The translations under genes were made by a program, and so were the position numbers. From positions 11,643,642-11,707,641 of the forward strand of contig NC_064548.1 of NCBI RefSeq assembly GCF_023856365.1: a stretch of DNA of 64,000 nucleotides, read 5' to 3'. Positions 20,206-33,368 of this stretch are shown piece by piece. Source of the stretch: Brienomyrus brachyistius (Eukaryota; Chordata; Actinopteri; Osteoglossiformes; Mormyridae). Each line of letters begins with the position of its first letter. Within the stretch, counting starts at the first letter, position 1. Under the pieces are notes generated by a model. The model saw nothing but the letters and a program-made list of their open reading frames with translations. It had not been told where the DNA came from and searched no databases.

Positions 20206-22450
20206 ACATACCATCCAAAATGTATTTCAATTAGTATTTAAGAATTACATATCTAAATACACTTTTTATATCGGTGGGCACTTTTCTATATTCTCTTTGC
20301 TATTGCCATCTTTCCTGTTTGCACTCAGTGACAGGAAGGACAATCTGAACTTCCTGAAGGATAAAGGTAGATTTTTACAGGTGGTGATGACAGCAGGCTC
20401 ATGTTGCTTCAAGTGGTTCTGACTGATATATTGTAGGTGAGCAGGGGGTGGGGGGGATGCCATCATATGCTAAGGGTGCCTTTGCCAAATAAAGTGCTGG
20501 TCCCCGGACCCGCAGAGCTCGGGTTACCCCAGCATGCGGGCTTCACCTCCACCAAGGATGGGGCTCCTCCTTCATTCGGGCCAAGCAGAGGGAGGGAGGG
20601 AAGCCGCAAAGGTCACACCAACAGGAATCGAATGGGAACTTCCTGAGAAATCGATTTGAGTGGGCATTGAGAGCAGCGACGGGCCTTGGGAAATAGCTGC
20701 GCTCTGCCTGGCTGGGAAAATGGGATTTTTTTTGTTCCGTTGCATTTGTAACCCTTGCCGGCAACGGCCTTGATTCCAGCGCAGCGTTGGGCATCAGCTG
20801 CCGAGCTCATTTCCTCCCCTACCACACGCCATGTGGCCGTTACTCAACAGCCCTCGCCAGACTCACGCCTCCAGGCCGCAGTGCCACACTGAGGAGGCGA
20901 CAGGAAATGGAGGCGCACACCCCTGCACGTGTGTGTGAGTGTGTGTGTGTGCATGTGTGTGCATATGTGTGTGAGCGATGGCTTTCACCTTTCCGCTATA
21001 AGAGAGATTCCAGCACCACTGAAAGAGCTCTACTGAAAAAAAGATTAGCCCTTTTTAAGCATAATCAAACATCCAGCACCCTGCTGAGTGTCCTTCCTCG
21101 CCGGGAAACAGGTTTGGGCCGCAGAGCGATGGAGGGAATAAATTATAATAATACAGCGTATCAAACCTGCAGGATTTCTACAGAGTGGCCCGGAAGCTCC
21201 GGGGAGCGGCTGGTACTAGATAAATCGCCCTCGGGCGGGTAGCCTACTTTGCAGGTGATTATAACGCACGTCTAGATCTCGAGCCTCTTCCCTTAATTAC
21301 GTGCCTTTCTCTGCCGTTCCAGAACCCAAGACACCGTGATCTTTGTCACGTAGACGGAGCGCAGCCTCCAACCAAAAGCCCAGGTGCTCCACCATGAGAG
21401 CAAGGTGATAATTCAGGTGACATCCATTAGACGTGTTGTGTAATCAAATCTGCATCCTTAAACCGAGGATGTCGGGCGGATGGGCTGCGGTGCCATACGG
21501 GAGGATCTCCTCGCTCTGCAGTCTTGGGGAAATTAAGACTTTTCAAGTGAAAATGAAGAAGCAACTGATGGGGTCTAATTTGTATGCACCGTGGATAAAG
21601 GGCACAGATTTATCTCAACAACAGATAGCAGCTGTAATTACACAGGGTACTCGGGGAGAGGTGGAGTCTATGTCATCCATGCAGGTTTCTTTCATACAAA
21701 TGATTCAAAAGATTATCTGCATACATAAAGTTGACCTAAGCTTTTTACTAGCCTCCGGAAAGGGGAAACACACTGGGATTTGTGTTGGGGGAGATTTCGA
21801 CTGACTTTTGTGAATCAGAACAAGCTGAAAAAGTACATCGCGTTCCTGACCACTAATATTAGAAGCAGATGAATTTATGGTTATATCTTTTGTGTGAGCT
21901 GTAGCCATGTCGGCAGCTACAATTCAATAGCATCAGACCAGCGTACATAGCATGACGCCATCTGTAGTTGCTAACTGATTAGCCTAATATTTAAGGATAA
22001 TCCCAGGATAACCTGCAAAAAGTAATGGGTCACTGAAAGCTCAGCTGAGACACAGGTGCTCCTCTTGGCCTCGGCAGGGAGACCCCCTTCCCCCCGCGTC
22101 CTCCCCCGTCCTACTTATACTGTGAAGATCTGGCGGTGTGAATGGAGTCAGAATCAATAAAGCACAAGCTCTGTGGAATGCTACCTGCTAAGTACAGAAA
22201 CGGTATCAAATCGAGCACACAGGCCGCTCTGGTCACAGAGACCGAGCAGAGACTGGGAATCTGGGATTTGAGAAATTGGCATAAATAAGTGATGGCTGAG
22301 TGCCCCTTCTTTAAGCAAATGCTATCTGAAAGAAGGTGATTCCACTCCAGCCGAAAGATCACAGAATGCTAGCACTTATACACGGCTTCACTTGCACTTC
22401 ACCGGTACATAAACACTGTATATTGAATACAAATGTTTTTCCTCAAAAAA
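20206..22450. other. Intergenic; candidate regulatory sequence 20440-21450
   Basis: Mostly unique, mixed-composition sequence. GTGTGT stretches (20928-20974) interrupt it. The open frames here match no family I know. The lack of repeats and the presence of TTAATTAC and TAATTACAC motifs make 21280-21650 a candidate conserved element. Confidence 0.4.
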
Positions 22451-22454
22451 TCAT

Positions 22455-22795
22455 TGACTCAGGAACAAAGGGGAACAAGAACAGTTTCTTCCCACAAGCT
22501 TTCTTCCTATCACTGTCTTGAAGAGCCTGATCCTATTGCCTCAGTTACCCCCCATTACCACGCAATGCCGCATAGATGTAAATAACTCATTGTACTTATT
22601 ACATTGTCAATAGACTTATGCAAAGATTCCTTGCACTGCTCTCTTGCACTTTTTCTACATGTAGCAGCCACACATGTGTGTTGTATATATGAACCAGAGT
22701 GTATGTGACAATTCTCTTCTCTTAACTGGACGGACAGACGGACAGATAGATAGATAGATAAACAGATAGATAGACGGACAGACAGATAGACTGAC
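22455..22795 (+). mobile_element. LINE 3' end with GATA/GACA tail
   Basis: AACAGTTTCTTCCCACAAGC, CCTTGCACTGCTCTCTTGCA and GTGACAATTCTCTTCTC are typical of a teleost LINE 3' UTR. It ends in GGACAGATAGATAGATA repeats (22733-22790). Only the 3' end is present. Confidence 0.55.
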
Positions 22796-22905
22796 TATAC
22801 GGACAAAAGTATTGGGACACACCTCTTAATCACTTTCATTCAGACCTATTGCCACCAGTGAAGGAAATTGCATGTTTACAGTACCACAATATACACATTT
22901 AGACA
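22796..22905 (+). mobile_element. Tc1-like terminal fragment
   Basis: ACTATACGGACAAAAGTATTGGGACACACC is split here as ACTATACGGACAAAAGTATT and GGGACACACC. It matches a common fish Tc1/mariner-like terminal repeat. The other end was not found nearby. Confidence 0.5.
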
Positions 22906-24450
22906 GTAAAATGTCATTTAGACATTAGTTGACAGTTACAATAAACAACAGACAACAATAACCAGTAACTGTGTCTGTACCTGCATTATGTATGAGAGCC
23001 ACTGACAATCAGGGACATATTTCCTGTGTGTGTGAACATACTTGGCCAATAATCCTATTTCTGATTTGTATCTCAACATGCTGTGAATGGAAATTTCCAC
23101 TCTTGTTAAGCTTGGTAACTAAACAGCGCTGAGGCTCGGCGTTCTGCAGACCATCCGGAGGCTGAGATTAATGTCTGTATCTTGCCCGCTATGGCCACTT
23201 TGATGCCGTCGGTAGCCCTTCGGTGAGTGAGAGGGAAACATTACACAGCAAGGCTGCCGCTGCGGATGGAACCTGCCGCAGCGGACAAAGGTCGTTCGGC
23301 TATTTTTAAACCGGTCTGCAAATTACCCAAGCAAATTAGCGCCAGTTATTCTTTCTGCCTCGCGTCAGTTGGCGACGTCGTCAAGATATGCACGCGTGCC
23401 CTCCCGCACGGAGATATGCGCACACAAGCATCGATCGCAAGAGGCATGCTGTACATCGCAGGGAAGGCACCGCGAGCTGTCGAGAACGGCTAATTATAGC
23501 TACCTTTTAGTGTCACTGCGCGTCGAGATTAAGAGGTGCTAAAGAGAAATCTCTGCAAAACCGTATTCATCCCCTATATTTCTATAAGATTCCAAGCCCC
23601 GATCGGACGTGTTACATCACTATCAATGCACCTGATCTATATTTAGCAATAGTGCTGCTAAACGGTTATCTGTGTGAGTATGGGTGATAAGCGGACAGGC
23701 CTAACCCTAAGATAATTAAAATAATAGTGATGAGAAGGTCATCTATGATACAGTGGAATCAATTGGGGGTTAAGCAAAGTGACAATTGCGCCGGTAATTG
23801 GATTGATACTGTCGATGAACAGCTTGCATTCGTGGCCCACTCCCGAGGTGCAGTATAAATAGATTAAACAGGTATACGGCGGCATGGAAAAACGTGGTGC
23901 GCCGGGGACGAGCGCGCTGCCTGGCCCCCTTCCTCCAGACGCTCGTTTTGTGGTGTACGTGGAGCTTGCCACCTACCACCTGCCCTACTTTCTCCTAATT
24001 GTGTAATCGCACTAGCCCGTCAGGCAGAGGTAAGCTTTCATTAAACGGGACGTGGTGTCATTTGTGTTGTCATCCGGGTGAAGTTTTACGGCAAAAGTGT
24101 ATCACTGTCCCCCCACCCCATATAACCCCATGGGAATAATCTTATCTGCCAGATCAGGTCCATGGCAATTAACTCCATCGCTGCTGTTTGCTTTCAGAAC
24201 AGGCCGCTCCGGTGAGTTCTAATGAGCCTGAAGGAGAAGAAATAAAATATTAAGGGACTTAAGAGTGATTACAGTTTCAGTTCGAATGAAAGGATGCTTT
24301 GTGCGCCATTTGCACTGGTGTGGGTGCATTACAATGCTTTTTGCTCACATGTCCCATGAGCAAATCTTGGGGTCTGCGTTAGGTCCTTGATACCCTAGTA
24401 GATTCAGGGGCCCCAAAATTTTTAGGTACGCCATGTGAGTCTGTATACTG
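22906..24450. other. Intergenic, candidate conserved noncoding block
   Basis: Unique sequence with GC-richer parts (23150-23500), CTAATTATAGC, AAATTAGCGCC and CTAATTGTGTAATCGCAC. No coding family recognised. Composition resembles vertebrate developmental enhancers; this is inference. Confidence 0.4.
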
Positions 24451-24454
24451 GGGC

Positions 24455-24605
24455 AGGCCATTTATCTTTCACTGCTAAAACATTTCGGGGGTTAATTAAG
24501 GGTCTTGCTCAAGGGCCCAGCAGAGACACGAGTATCCAGGGGAGGCTGAGGCTCAAACTAGCAACCCTCCGATTACAGGCAACATCCGAAGAGCCACATA
24601 CCACC
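24455..24605 (-). repeat. SINE family B fragment
   Basis: Contains TTAAGGGTCTTGCTCAAGGG and GGCTCAAACTAGCAACCCTC, the antisense tRNA-like segment. Confidence 0.6.
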
Positions 24606-25505
24606 AGGCATTGTGCATAAACAGGAGAGGCACACCTGAAGGAATGGAAGCTCTTCTGTCGGCCTGGCATGCAGGTCGGCCGCTGGCGTCCCCTGATGGG
24701 CTCTCAGTAGTGGGCTGCGAAAGTGCAGGCAGTGCAGCCCTTTCTCACGCTGCGGTCAGTTAAACAAATTAGCTTAATCCCATCAAGCACCGCAATTACT
24801 GTCTGCTCATATTAGGCCACATTTGACCAGGAAAAGTTTGCCATGCCTAGTGGGTCAGTGACACCTCTCCGATCTCTGAGCACCATGTGACCAGGACAGC
24901 CATGCTCACGACTTTGCCCCCACCTATGGGTGTAATTTAGGGGTGGGGGTGGGGGTGTCAAAACCAGCCAATACAACCCTAAATGGGTGTAGACCTCCAC
25001 CCCCTACAATCCTCAATCCAAAGTTATGCCCTTGCCCCCACCTCTCCTGTCCCCCCTTCACCACAGATGGAGAGCTGAGCTCACGACCTTCAGCTCGAAA
25101 ACCTGCACCCTCACTCAAGCCAACAAAAGGTCAGACAAGAACTTAATGGACTCCTGGTATCTCTATCTCGACTTCTTTGACTAACCTGAGGGAACACAGG
25201 AGCACAATTGGGCCCAGCTCACCCCCAACCCCGACAGCGATGAAACATGAGTCCGCCGGGTCCAAATCAGACTGCAGCTATTTAGGAACAGCACTGCGTT
25301 TCCGACAGTCAGCTGACAGCTAATGAGCTGCAACTTCTGCTGAGAGCTCAATCTTGCAAAACACTAACTAAAAATATAGTGTGGCACCTTTAAAAATGAT
25401 ATGTTTTCTTGCTTTCTTTAAGCTAAAATGAAGTTGACAGTGATACCAAAATCACCTTGTAAGAGGGACTTGAGATTGGAATCGCATTACAGTTGTAAAT
25501 GCGAT
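24606..25505. other. Intergenic
   Basis: Unique sequence, no gene. A G-rich segment GGGGTGGGGGTGGGGGTG lies at about 24941-24957. Confidence 0.5.
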
Positions 25506-25512
25506 CCAATTC

Positions 25513-25640
25513 AGAATAAGAATCAGAGTATTTACATTATCCCAGAGGAAATTGTTTGTAGTTACAGACTGTACAGTACACAGCTACACAAAAGATGGGA
25601 ATAAACAATACACGATGCTACACACAACTATATCTATATA
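25513..25640 (-). mobile_element. LINE/SINE 3' end fragment, antisense
   Basis: AATAAGAATCAGAGTATTTA and ATCCCAGAGGAAATTGTTTG resemble the reversed 3' end ('caatttcctctgggat... aataaa') of a common fish retroposon. Confidence 0.45.
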
Positions 25641-26014
25641 AAAATAAATAACTAAATGCATCCAGATGGTATTAAGTAAGTGTGCGAGCATGAAAATAAG
25701 TACAAAACTGTGAAGAAAATATACAAATTTGCTGGCAATAATTGCACAAAAAAGATAAATAAATAGGTATTTGTAAAAATAGGTAGTAGTTCTTCACTAC
25801 TCTGTCTCTGCTTGGTTTCTGGACTAAAATGGTTATTGACAAAATAATGCAGTCTGTAGTTCTGCACACAGAGTCACGGATGTGCATGACAAATATCAGA
25901 ATAAATCACTAAGTGATCTGATGCAGTTTGCTTAGACTGTGATCATCATTATGTGGCTTAGCCAAAGCAGACTGCGGTCTTACCCACCAATAACTTTCGC
26001 TGGATAATCTGCCC

Positions 26015-26145
26015 GTTCTTCCAGCTATCTTCCATAGCCACTTATCCGGTGCCCCTCTGGTGGGGGGGGGGGGGGGGGGGGTGAGGCTGGATCTCAGGAA
26101 ACACAGGGCATAAGGCCGGGAAATGCACAGGCAGCAATTCCGTTT
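26015..26145 (-). repeat. SINE family A tail fragment with poly-G
   Basis: AGCCACTTATCCGGTGCCCC, GTGAGGCTGGATCTCAGG and GGCATAAGGCCGGG match the reversed tail. A 20-base G run (26062-26081) sits in it. Confidence 0.55.
26062..26081 (+). repeat. Poly-G run (20)
   Basis: G homopolymer inside a degraded SINE tail. Confidence 0.95.
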
Positions 26146-27313
26146 TAACTAAGTGTTACTGGGATATAATACATTTCTGAAAACCACAACGTCAGGAGCC
26201 GGCCGGTACCTGAACTGATATCCATCAAAGCAGAGGAGGAAAATCCCCAATGGCGCCATCCCAGCTGCCCCAATGAAGACCTTATTACGCATGAACACGA
26301 GAGCCACCGAACGGCACTTTCTTATTTTCGCAGCCCTGTTCATAAATCATCCTAACAGCGGAGCACTGTAATTAATATGACAGATTTTTACAACTTTCAT
26401 GTATTTGCTTCTAACGCTGAACAGATGTGGCAGTGCTTTATTTCATGACAGTAAATTCAATTTAGAAGGCATTAGGGTAATCTGGACATCGTTTTATTAG
26501 TTTTGAATGATAGTGTTAATGACTCGTAACAGAACGGCCCGCTTAATCCACTTATAATGAAACAGGCAGAAAGATGCGTTCAAATGATGAAACAAACAAT
26601 AAATCACTGCAAACTGTGGCGCCAGTTTTTCCCGCGAGATTCACTCCTTTGTTTATCCCCAAACCATTTCGCGTGTAGCTCCACGGCAGCATCACTTCAA
26701 AGAAAGTGCGACATGAAGCAGGAGCTAAAACCAAAACGCGCAACCAGAAATAACAACCAGATAGGCTATGGGCAAAAAATAGCCCCCCCTCCCGCATCAA
26801 TCAATCAGCCGCAACAGGATGAGATGGAATTGATCACCGGTCCGGTCGAAATTCCCTAGTTTATTTTCGGAGGCGCGTAAGACAATCCAATCCACCATAA
26901 ATACACACCATTGCCCATAGTTGCCAACAAATACACTGATTTATGTCGCTGATGGCCCCCCCCCCCTACATTGATCTGGGCTGCCACTGAGAGATCGCTG
27001 TACTGGCTTTTGTGCGCCTCACCGTGAGGGACAGGCTTCCACCCTAATAAGGGGTGACAACGTGCTCACAGACGTTACTCTCCTCGGCGCAGCTGTTAAA
27101 TATGACAATTTGGCCAGGGAACATAATTACCCCCCAGGAGATGTGGAAGAATAATGGCACCCGTGGAATCGCACCGTCATGCATCCCCTCCCTTTATCTG
27201 TCATGTGTGAATTTCTAAATACAGGTTATCATATTCCTTGCAGGAGAAGCAGCTAGAATATGCACAGATGAATGGGGATTCCTTCTGTACAGATATCAGC
27301 CACAGAGAGCGGG
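26146..27313. other. Intergenic, candidate conserved noncoding block
   Basis: Unique sequence. 26340-26640 is dense in TTAATATGACAG, CAATTTAG and TTTATTAG motifs. No gene recognised. Confidence 0.4.
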
Positions 27314-27319
27314 TTAAAA

Positions 27320-27630
27320 CCAGGGACGGATTATGGGTTGTGTGGGCCCCTGGGCAAAATGTTCGCGAGGGCCCACCCCACCCCACCACCAGCACCACCA
27401 CCACAACCACCACAATTCAAGGGCCCTTGGCAGCCAAACGCCCTCCCTATAGGGTCAGGTGCCCTTGTAGGCAGAGGATTAAAGAATGTAGGCCCTCTAA
27501 AATAGACAAACGGAAATACATTGTTGATAAGCGTTGCAAATTGTTTTGGGCTAGGGGCCCCACGGGCCCCCTGCACCCCAAGGGCCCCTGGGCAGCAGCC
27601 CCGCTGGCCCGGTCCGTAATCCGTCCCTGG
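27320..27630. mobile_element. 311-bp inverted-repeat DNA element with TTAAAA target duplication
   Basis: The ends are exact inverted repeats, CCAGGGACGGATTA (27320-27333) and TAATCCGTCCCTGG (27617-27630). TTAAAA flanks both sides (27314-27319 and 27631-27636). The interior is GGGCCC-rich with a CCA/CAC run. It has no transposase, so it is non-autonomous. The superfamily is not certain. Confidence 0.82.
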
Positions 27631-27636
27631 TTAAAA

Positions 27637-29910
27637 CAATGGCAGCAACCAGGGGCAGGTTTGTTGTTTCTGGGGTCCCTAGTGTAGTGACTATTTGCGG
27701 CCAACAGGGGGCCCCAAACTTTGGGAGCCCCACACAAACGCATGGTTTGACGGCACGGCACACTTGTGCTCTGTGTTCCGCTCTTGCACTCTCTATCCAA
27801 GACTCCCTGCTCTGTGTCCTTTTAATACATTTGGACAATAAGGCATTGGATTATTTCCCCTGAACTGTAACATGAGAACACGAGAACAGACCGAACGCTG
27901 TTTCTACCTCTCAGGCTCGCAATCCCCGTTTTTCCCCTTGAATGATTTTGACTGAGCCGATCCCTGGAGCAATAGAGAGCAGTGGGATTTGAGGAAGGCA
28001 GAGGAAAGTTAAACACTGAAATGTAAATCATGGGTAAGACTGTATATACGTAAAAGGAAAGCCTTTGTGAAAGAGTTACTAATCTTTAAGTGTGCCATTC
28101 AGCCCTTACATTAAACAGAGAGATTAATTATAATGATATCCTCTTCTAAAACAACAAAATTAGCGGCTAATGCTAAGTGGGAATGCGTGTAATACAAAAA
28201 TAAAATGCCCTGAATGTCTCTGCACCAGCAGTTTAACACCAGGATGAAAAGAGACCTAATTATGCCCACATCAGTGTAGCTAAAATGTTGACCACCTTTA
28301 ATATAAAAGGCAGCTGTCGTCTGTCAGATATGGTACCCGGGCAGGCCGCAGGTGGCCATGCAAATCAGCCTGTTTAATTACGACCCAGCCCCCGGCTGCC
28401 GGAGAGGGCAAGATTTAGCCGGAGCGCGTTGGCAGTCACGAGAAGGTGCCGCTTCTGCTGTGCCCGCACAGTCGTCCACCTTAAGCAGGGTCAGGGGGAA
28501 GGTAAAGTTCAAAATTAGGTCCGGGGGCGTGAGATAAAAGGAAGCGTCCCGGAAAACTGCTGCGGCAAGAACTGCCAGCTCATGGAGCAAAGTGTGCATG
28601 ACGCCCACGTTAGCGAGGTGGAAGGAGTTTTAATATCCCTTGGATGTCGCGGGGTGTAACGGCGCGATTAAATGCACTTTATCACGTTTTCCCTAATTGC
28701 AGTGAAAATGGACCAATGATGAGCTAACTGAAAGGGACGAAGAAAATTAGCAGATTATTTATCCTCAGAGGTTAACGAGCTCCCGCATGAAGGTAAATGC
28801 AATAGTTCCAACCCCTCCCGTAATGGTTGTTTGTGCAGTTTCCAAGCTGTTTTCTTCCCGCCTCAGCGAAAGCAATAAACAACCATGCTTCTGGTTGTGG
28901 GACAGAATGCTGATCACCGGAATAGGACTGCAAATTAATTGGACAAATTCCGGAGAGTGCCCCCTAGAGTGTCAGTGTGAAACTGCATGCCAGCAACACA
29001 AAGATTCCACCTTGGCCACAAAATCTTTACACTGCAGTTACATACAGTGGGAGATGCAGGGACATAGATCCTCAGGCACCTTTTACATTAGTTGAATACA
29101 TGCATTAGCAATAGGGGCGAATACAGCTTGTCCATCCTGGTTTTCCAACGCTAACTCTCCAGAGAGGCACCTGTAGCACTGGTCTTTTCCTAAGCTGCAT
29201 TAACTGTGTACAAATATATACCAAATACAGAAAAATAGGTGTTCTCTAAATGTGTCACTGCCTGGAGCCATATGTTCACATGGATAGGAACAGACCATTT
29301 CAGCCAATATTTTTATCTGAAGGAATTTAATCCCTGCAAAAATCTGGAATGAGGCCTACCACAGGCTAAGTAACATATATATTGCGGATAGTAACAGATG
29401 ATTTGTTGACCACGCTTTAATACTTAACTGTGTCACTGAGAGCCTTGTACTAATTTTTTGCAGAATGCTGGAAGGATTGTGCTGCACATCTTCGAGTCAT
29501 TAACACCCAACGCTGAAGAGGGTCGTCCTAGCCTTGCCCTAATTTCGTGCTCCAAATGTTGTACTGGGTGTAGATCTAAGCTCCATGCTGATTACTACAG
29601 TGTTGTGCTTCTCTCCTGCTCTCAAGTATAAACCTATATTAGGTGAATTTCGGTTCTGCTTGTCACCATACAAATAGAGTTTGTCGCATGGAGCACTGAT
29701 TCCATTGGCTGGAAGTTGAATTTCTGCAGATAAGGAGAGACTATTATATTCCAGGGGGGTGGGGTGGGAACCCTGCAGGCGTTAGAACAGCGGTTGAGTG
29801 CATGCGACTAGCAGATACTGGTACGTCACAGGAAACGGCAGTACACTCTTAATAACTTAATACATTAGCAACTTAATAAATTAAATACGAAAGTCTACAG
29901 TATTTACTCT
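27637..29910. other. Intergenic, candidate conserved noncoding blocks
   Basis: Unique sequence without a gene. 28080-28800 is notable: TTAATTATAATGATATCC (28125-28142), a perfect POU octamer ATGCAAAT (28358-28365) and TTAATTA eight bases later (28374-28380). Confidence 0.45.
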
Positions 29911-29920
29911 GGGAGAGCGG

Positions 29921-30085
29921 GTGGGCAATCTTATCCACAAAGGGCCGGTGTGTGTGCAGGTTTTTGGGATAACCTTTAGGTCAGCTGCTCAAACCCAGGT
30001 GTTAGGACTCTTCAGCCAATCAGTCCTATAATTAGTAATCTAATTAGGGAGTTGCATTGTAAACCCACATACACAGCAGCCCTTA
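29921..30085. mobile_element. Palindromic MITE-like element, right end truncated
   Basis: AAGGGCCGGTGTGTGTGCAG near the left end pairs imperfectly with AAACCCACATACACAGCAGC near the right. The left end GTGGGCAATCTTATCC has no right-hand partner, so the element looks truncated. Confidence 0.5.
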
Positions 30086-30089
30086 ACAC

Positions 30090-33000
30090 TGTTTAGAAAT
30101 CAGATTAATTTTACTATCTCCCCCCGCCCCCGCCCCAGGCCTTGGTTCACAACTTTTACCTTCGCCACCCCATCTCAGCAATTTATAGTGTCATCTCTGC
30201 CCGCCCCCCCGCCCACCGACCGACTGGCATCTGTAAAACCAGGTAAGGTGGCTGGAGCTGGGTGCTGCTGATGTAGGATCAGGCAGGGTTGCCAATTCTC
30301 GTGCTCCTGCAAGAAATCTTATGGCAAATCTGTTTTTCTTATAAACCTAAAATTAGCTACATCAAAAGCATCGTGGTCTTTTTCAAAACCTACAGACTAT
30401 TTACAAACGAATAAAACTCTTACATATGCATTTATGCATGTAAATGCATGTGCAGACTCGTCTCGACCTGGAAATCTCTCTCTAGTCAGCTGACGAAATT
30501 TAGCAACCCTGGATCAGGTTGGGGGTGTCGTGTCAAGTAGATAGAAGCAGCCCCCAGTCTGCAGATGGGCCCATCAGCGGTGAACTAAAGAGCCTGTATG
30601 AACAAACCTCTGCTGATAAACTGTCCCTCCTCTGTCTGAGCCGCTTTGTCGACAGCAGGTGTAAATGCGTGCAGATTAGCAGCCTGACTTCGGGGTTGCT
30701 GAGATGCACACGCAGTGCAGTAGAACAGACTGGTCACACATATGTAGATCACCTTAATATACACAACGATGCGGATGCTTTGGCTGCGCTGCTGCAATAC
30801 GCAGGCCAGCGTCATGCAAATTTACACCTTTAAGTATTTATCAAGGCTGACAACTGCTGCGTGGGATATTACTGCATTATTGATATTATTTGTGGTTGGG
30901 ATGTTACATAAATTTAGTTATACAACTGATCTTTCACATGAAGGTATTTGGCATAAAACATTTTAATCGAGTGTTTGCTAGTGGATTAGCAATATAAACT
31001 GGCATTTAGGTGCATTAATTAACATTATGCTGTTTGATAATGCTATTGTTTTTTCTCTTTCTTTTCCTTATTAATGTCAAATTGCAGGCTCACCAATAAG
31101 GCTTGGACCTGCCTACACTGTTTTTTTTTTAATGATGTTATATTATCTGTACTTCAGTCACAAAAATGGATGCAGCAGGGATTCTTTGCAAGTCAATTTA
31201 GTTTAATAAATCGTAAAGCTACTTTATAAAGCCAGGTAAACTAATCTAAGGTTAGGGCTGGTAAACTAATCTTGAGGAGCCACATTTCAGACCTGGAGCC
31301 TCACAACTCTGAGCCAGTTTTCTTAGGAATAGAAGCCAGGTTCAGCAATTTATTTATTTTTTGCCATGTTTACTGCTTTTAGACTCTCACACCCTCTAAT
31401 CAATAAATATTTCATGCAGTCTATGGAATGGTCCCTTTCTCTCATTGACACGTGCTGGGGACATCGTACCCGGAGCCGTACGAGCTTCGCCGACCCCTGT
31501 CACGTCAATAGTTTGGCTGGCATTTGGAATCCGGCGCCCCCGTCACGTGCCCCGCGACGCCATGCCTCCACCCACGCTTCTTAAGTCAGTGGCACATCAA
31601 ACAAGCTCCGACCCACTGCGAGCTGGATCTCCTGAAATGTGTAGTTCCAGACCCGAATAATAGAGCCCGGAGTTATGCAATCAGACATTCCGTGCCCATC
31701 TGCGTTTCCTATTAAAACACAGTCCCCCCCATTGCCCCAGTCTCTAATTATGCAGTGGGGAATATTGCTTCTTGTATTCCTGTTCTGAAAAGAACAAAAC
31801 CCGACCAGTTAAAATGGATCTCAGATCCCAACATGAATGTGTGGATTCATAATTGAACAGCTGCCAAATCACTCACACAGCTCTGTCTTTTAACTCTGTC
31901 CTTCCATAAATCAGACAAAGCTACATCCATCCCTTATGCAGCACAAGTCCCTTACCCACCCCCCCCGCGCCCCCCATCCCACGCCCAGGCGCATCAGAAG
32001 ATGATGCCTGTCAGTTCAGTGTTGGGCTTCTTCAGCAAACCACTGTGTACATCTGCTCTTCTGGCAGGATGGAGAATTAGTCCCATCCTGGATGGAAAAA
32101 CACTCTAAAACCCAGCCCTCTGGGGGGAAAAATGGCTATTTTATTACCTGAAAATGGTGTGCCCCGACACATAACTGAACAGATTTGGAAACACTGTACC
32201 TGAATTATTGAAACGACCCAGGATGATGTATCCTTCCGTGAACGGACGGAAATGGCACCTGCAGTCAAAGGCGGCTGTCTGGTTATAAATCACTGAAACA
32301 CGAGGGCCACATTTTAAGCTGTTTGCAGCATAATGCCTTTTACATGCGGCACAAAATAAAGATTCGATTCAGCTGCACCCAGCAGACCTAAACAAGTATT
32401 ACACCCCTTGCCAAAAGCTCTTTAAAATTGACAATAGCTGTCGCCCAGACTCAAGAATTGGCCATAACAATTTGATTGACCTTACAAATGGAGCAGCTTA
32501 GAGTCAAGGCAAGCATAATGTGCCTCCAGACCCTGAGTTGTGGAAGACTGGCTACGCTAAATCGAGAGGAGGGTGCTGCTACAGTAACTCTTAACACCTG
32601 CAGGCTCTTTATAATTGTTCCTCAGGCAAGCTGGATTTTCTAATGCCTCAGTCTGTTGTTTCAGCTCCGGAGAAAAGTGCTTGAATAAATTGATGTACAT
32701 TTTTGGCTTTAGGCAGGAATTTGTTCAAGATGAGTAAATTCTCCTGATAACACCTACATTCTGTATTACACTCTTGTGAAGAGGGTTTTTTTTTTTATCC
32801 TGTTGTCGATCTTCTTAAGATATATGTAGCGTGAAAGTGTTGCCAATAGTCACGTTCTAAAGATGAGATATCATGAAACAGCACCTTTAAGTGGATGTTT
32901 TGAAAAACACCCAGAGCTATTGGTTTGAGCTGTTAATTCATCAATATCCCCTAGCTTGAATTAAGAGCTTTACATATATAAAATATTGTTGGGAGTTTCT

Positions 33001-33340
33001 GGTTTCCGTACTGTGATATTTGACGATATAGGGGAATTTTAACAAGGTCATCCTTGCATTTATACCCTTTTTGATAGATGTGAGGGCAAATATTTGGGGT
33101 GAGCGGTGGCATGTGACACCCATCTTTCAAAACACACACGGGTTGTGTGTCTTTTAGCTGAAGGTGGAGGTTAGAGCTGAGGGTAGCTTGACCGTGCTTC
33201 TCCAGGTGAGCGTCACACAGAAAAGCACCCAGGCCCGGCACACACACCATGCATTCCTGGAGTTTAAGGACCTCCAGCAGAACATCTGTGGCCCAGGAGC
33301 CCAAGCAAACCAGATCTGCTGACATTAAACATGCATGGCG
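30090..33340. other. Intergenic, mixed unique sequence
   Basis: No gene recognised. Unique stretches rich in TTAATTAAC and TAATTATGCAG occur at 30980-31080 and 31670-31780. AATTTGATTGACC, a PBX/HOX-like TGATTGAC site, is at about 32469-32481. Confidence 0.4.
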
Positions 33341-33346
33341 AGCCAT

Positions 33347-33368
33347 GGGGGGGGGGGGGGGGGGGGGG
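33347..33368 (+). repeat. Poly-G run (22)
   Basis: Uninterrupted G homopolymer in unique intergenic DNA. Confidence 0.95.

Noticed and set aside
20787..21242. A 151-codon open frame
   Set aside because: It includes a GTGTGT microsatellite translated as CVCVHVCAY and has no known family; likely chance.
30519..30833. A 104-codon open frame
   Set aside because: No recognisable motif, no repeat or gene context; chance open frame in unique DNA.
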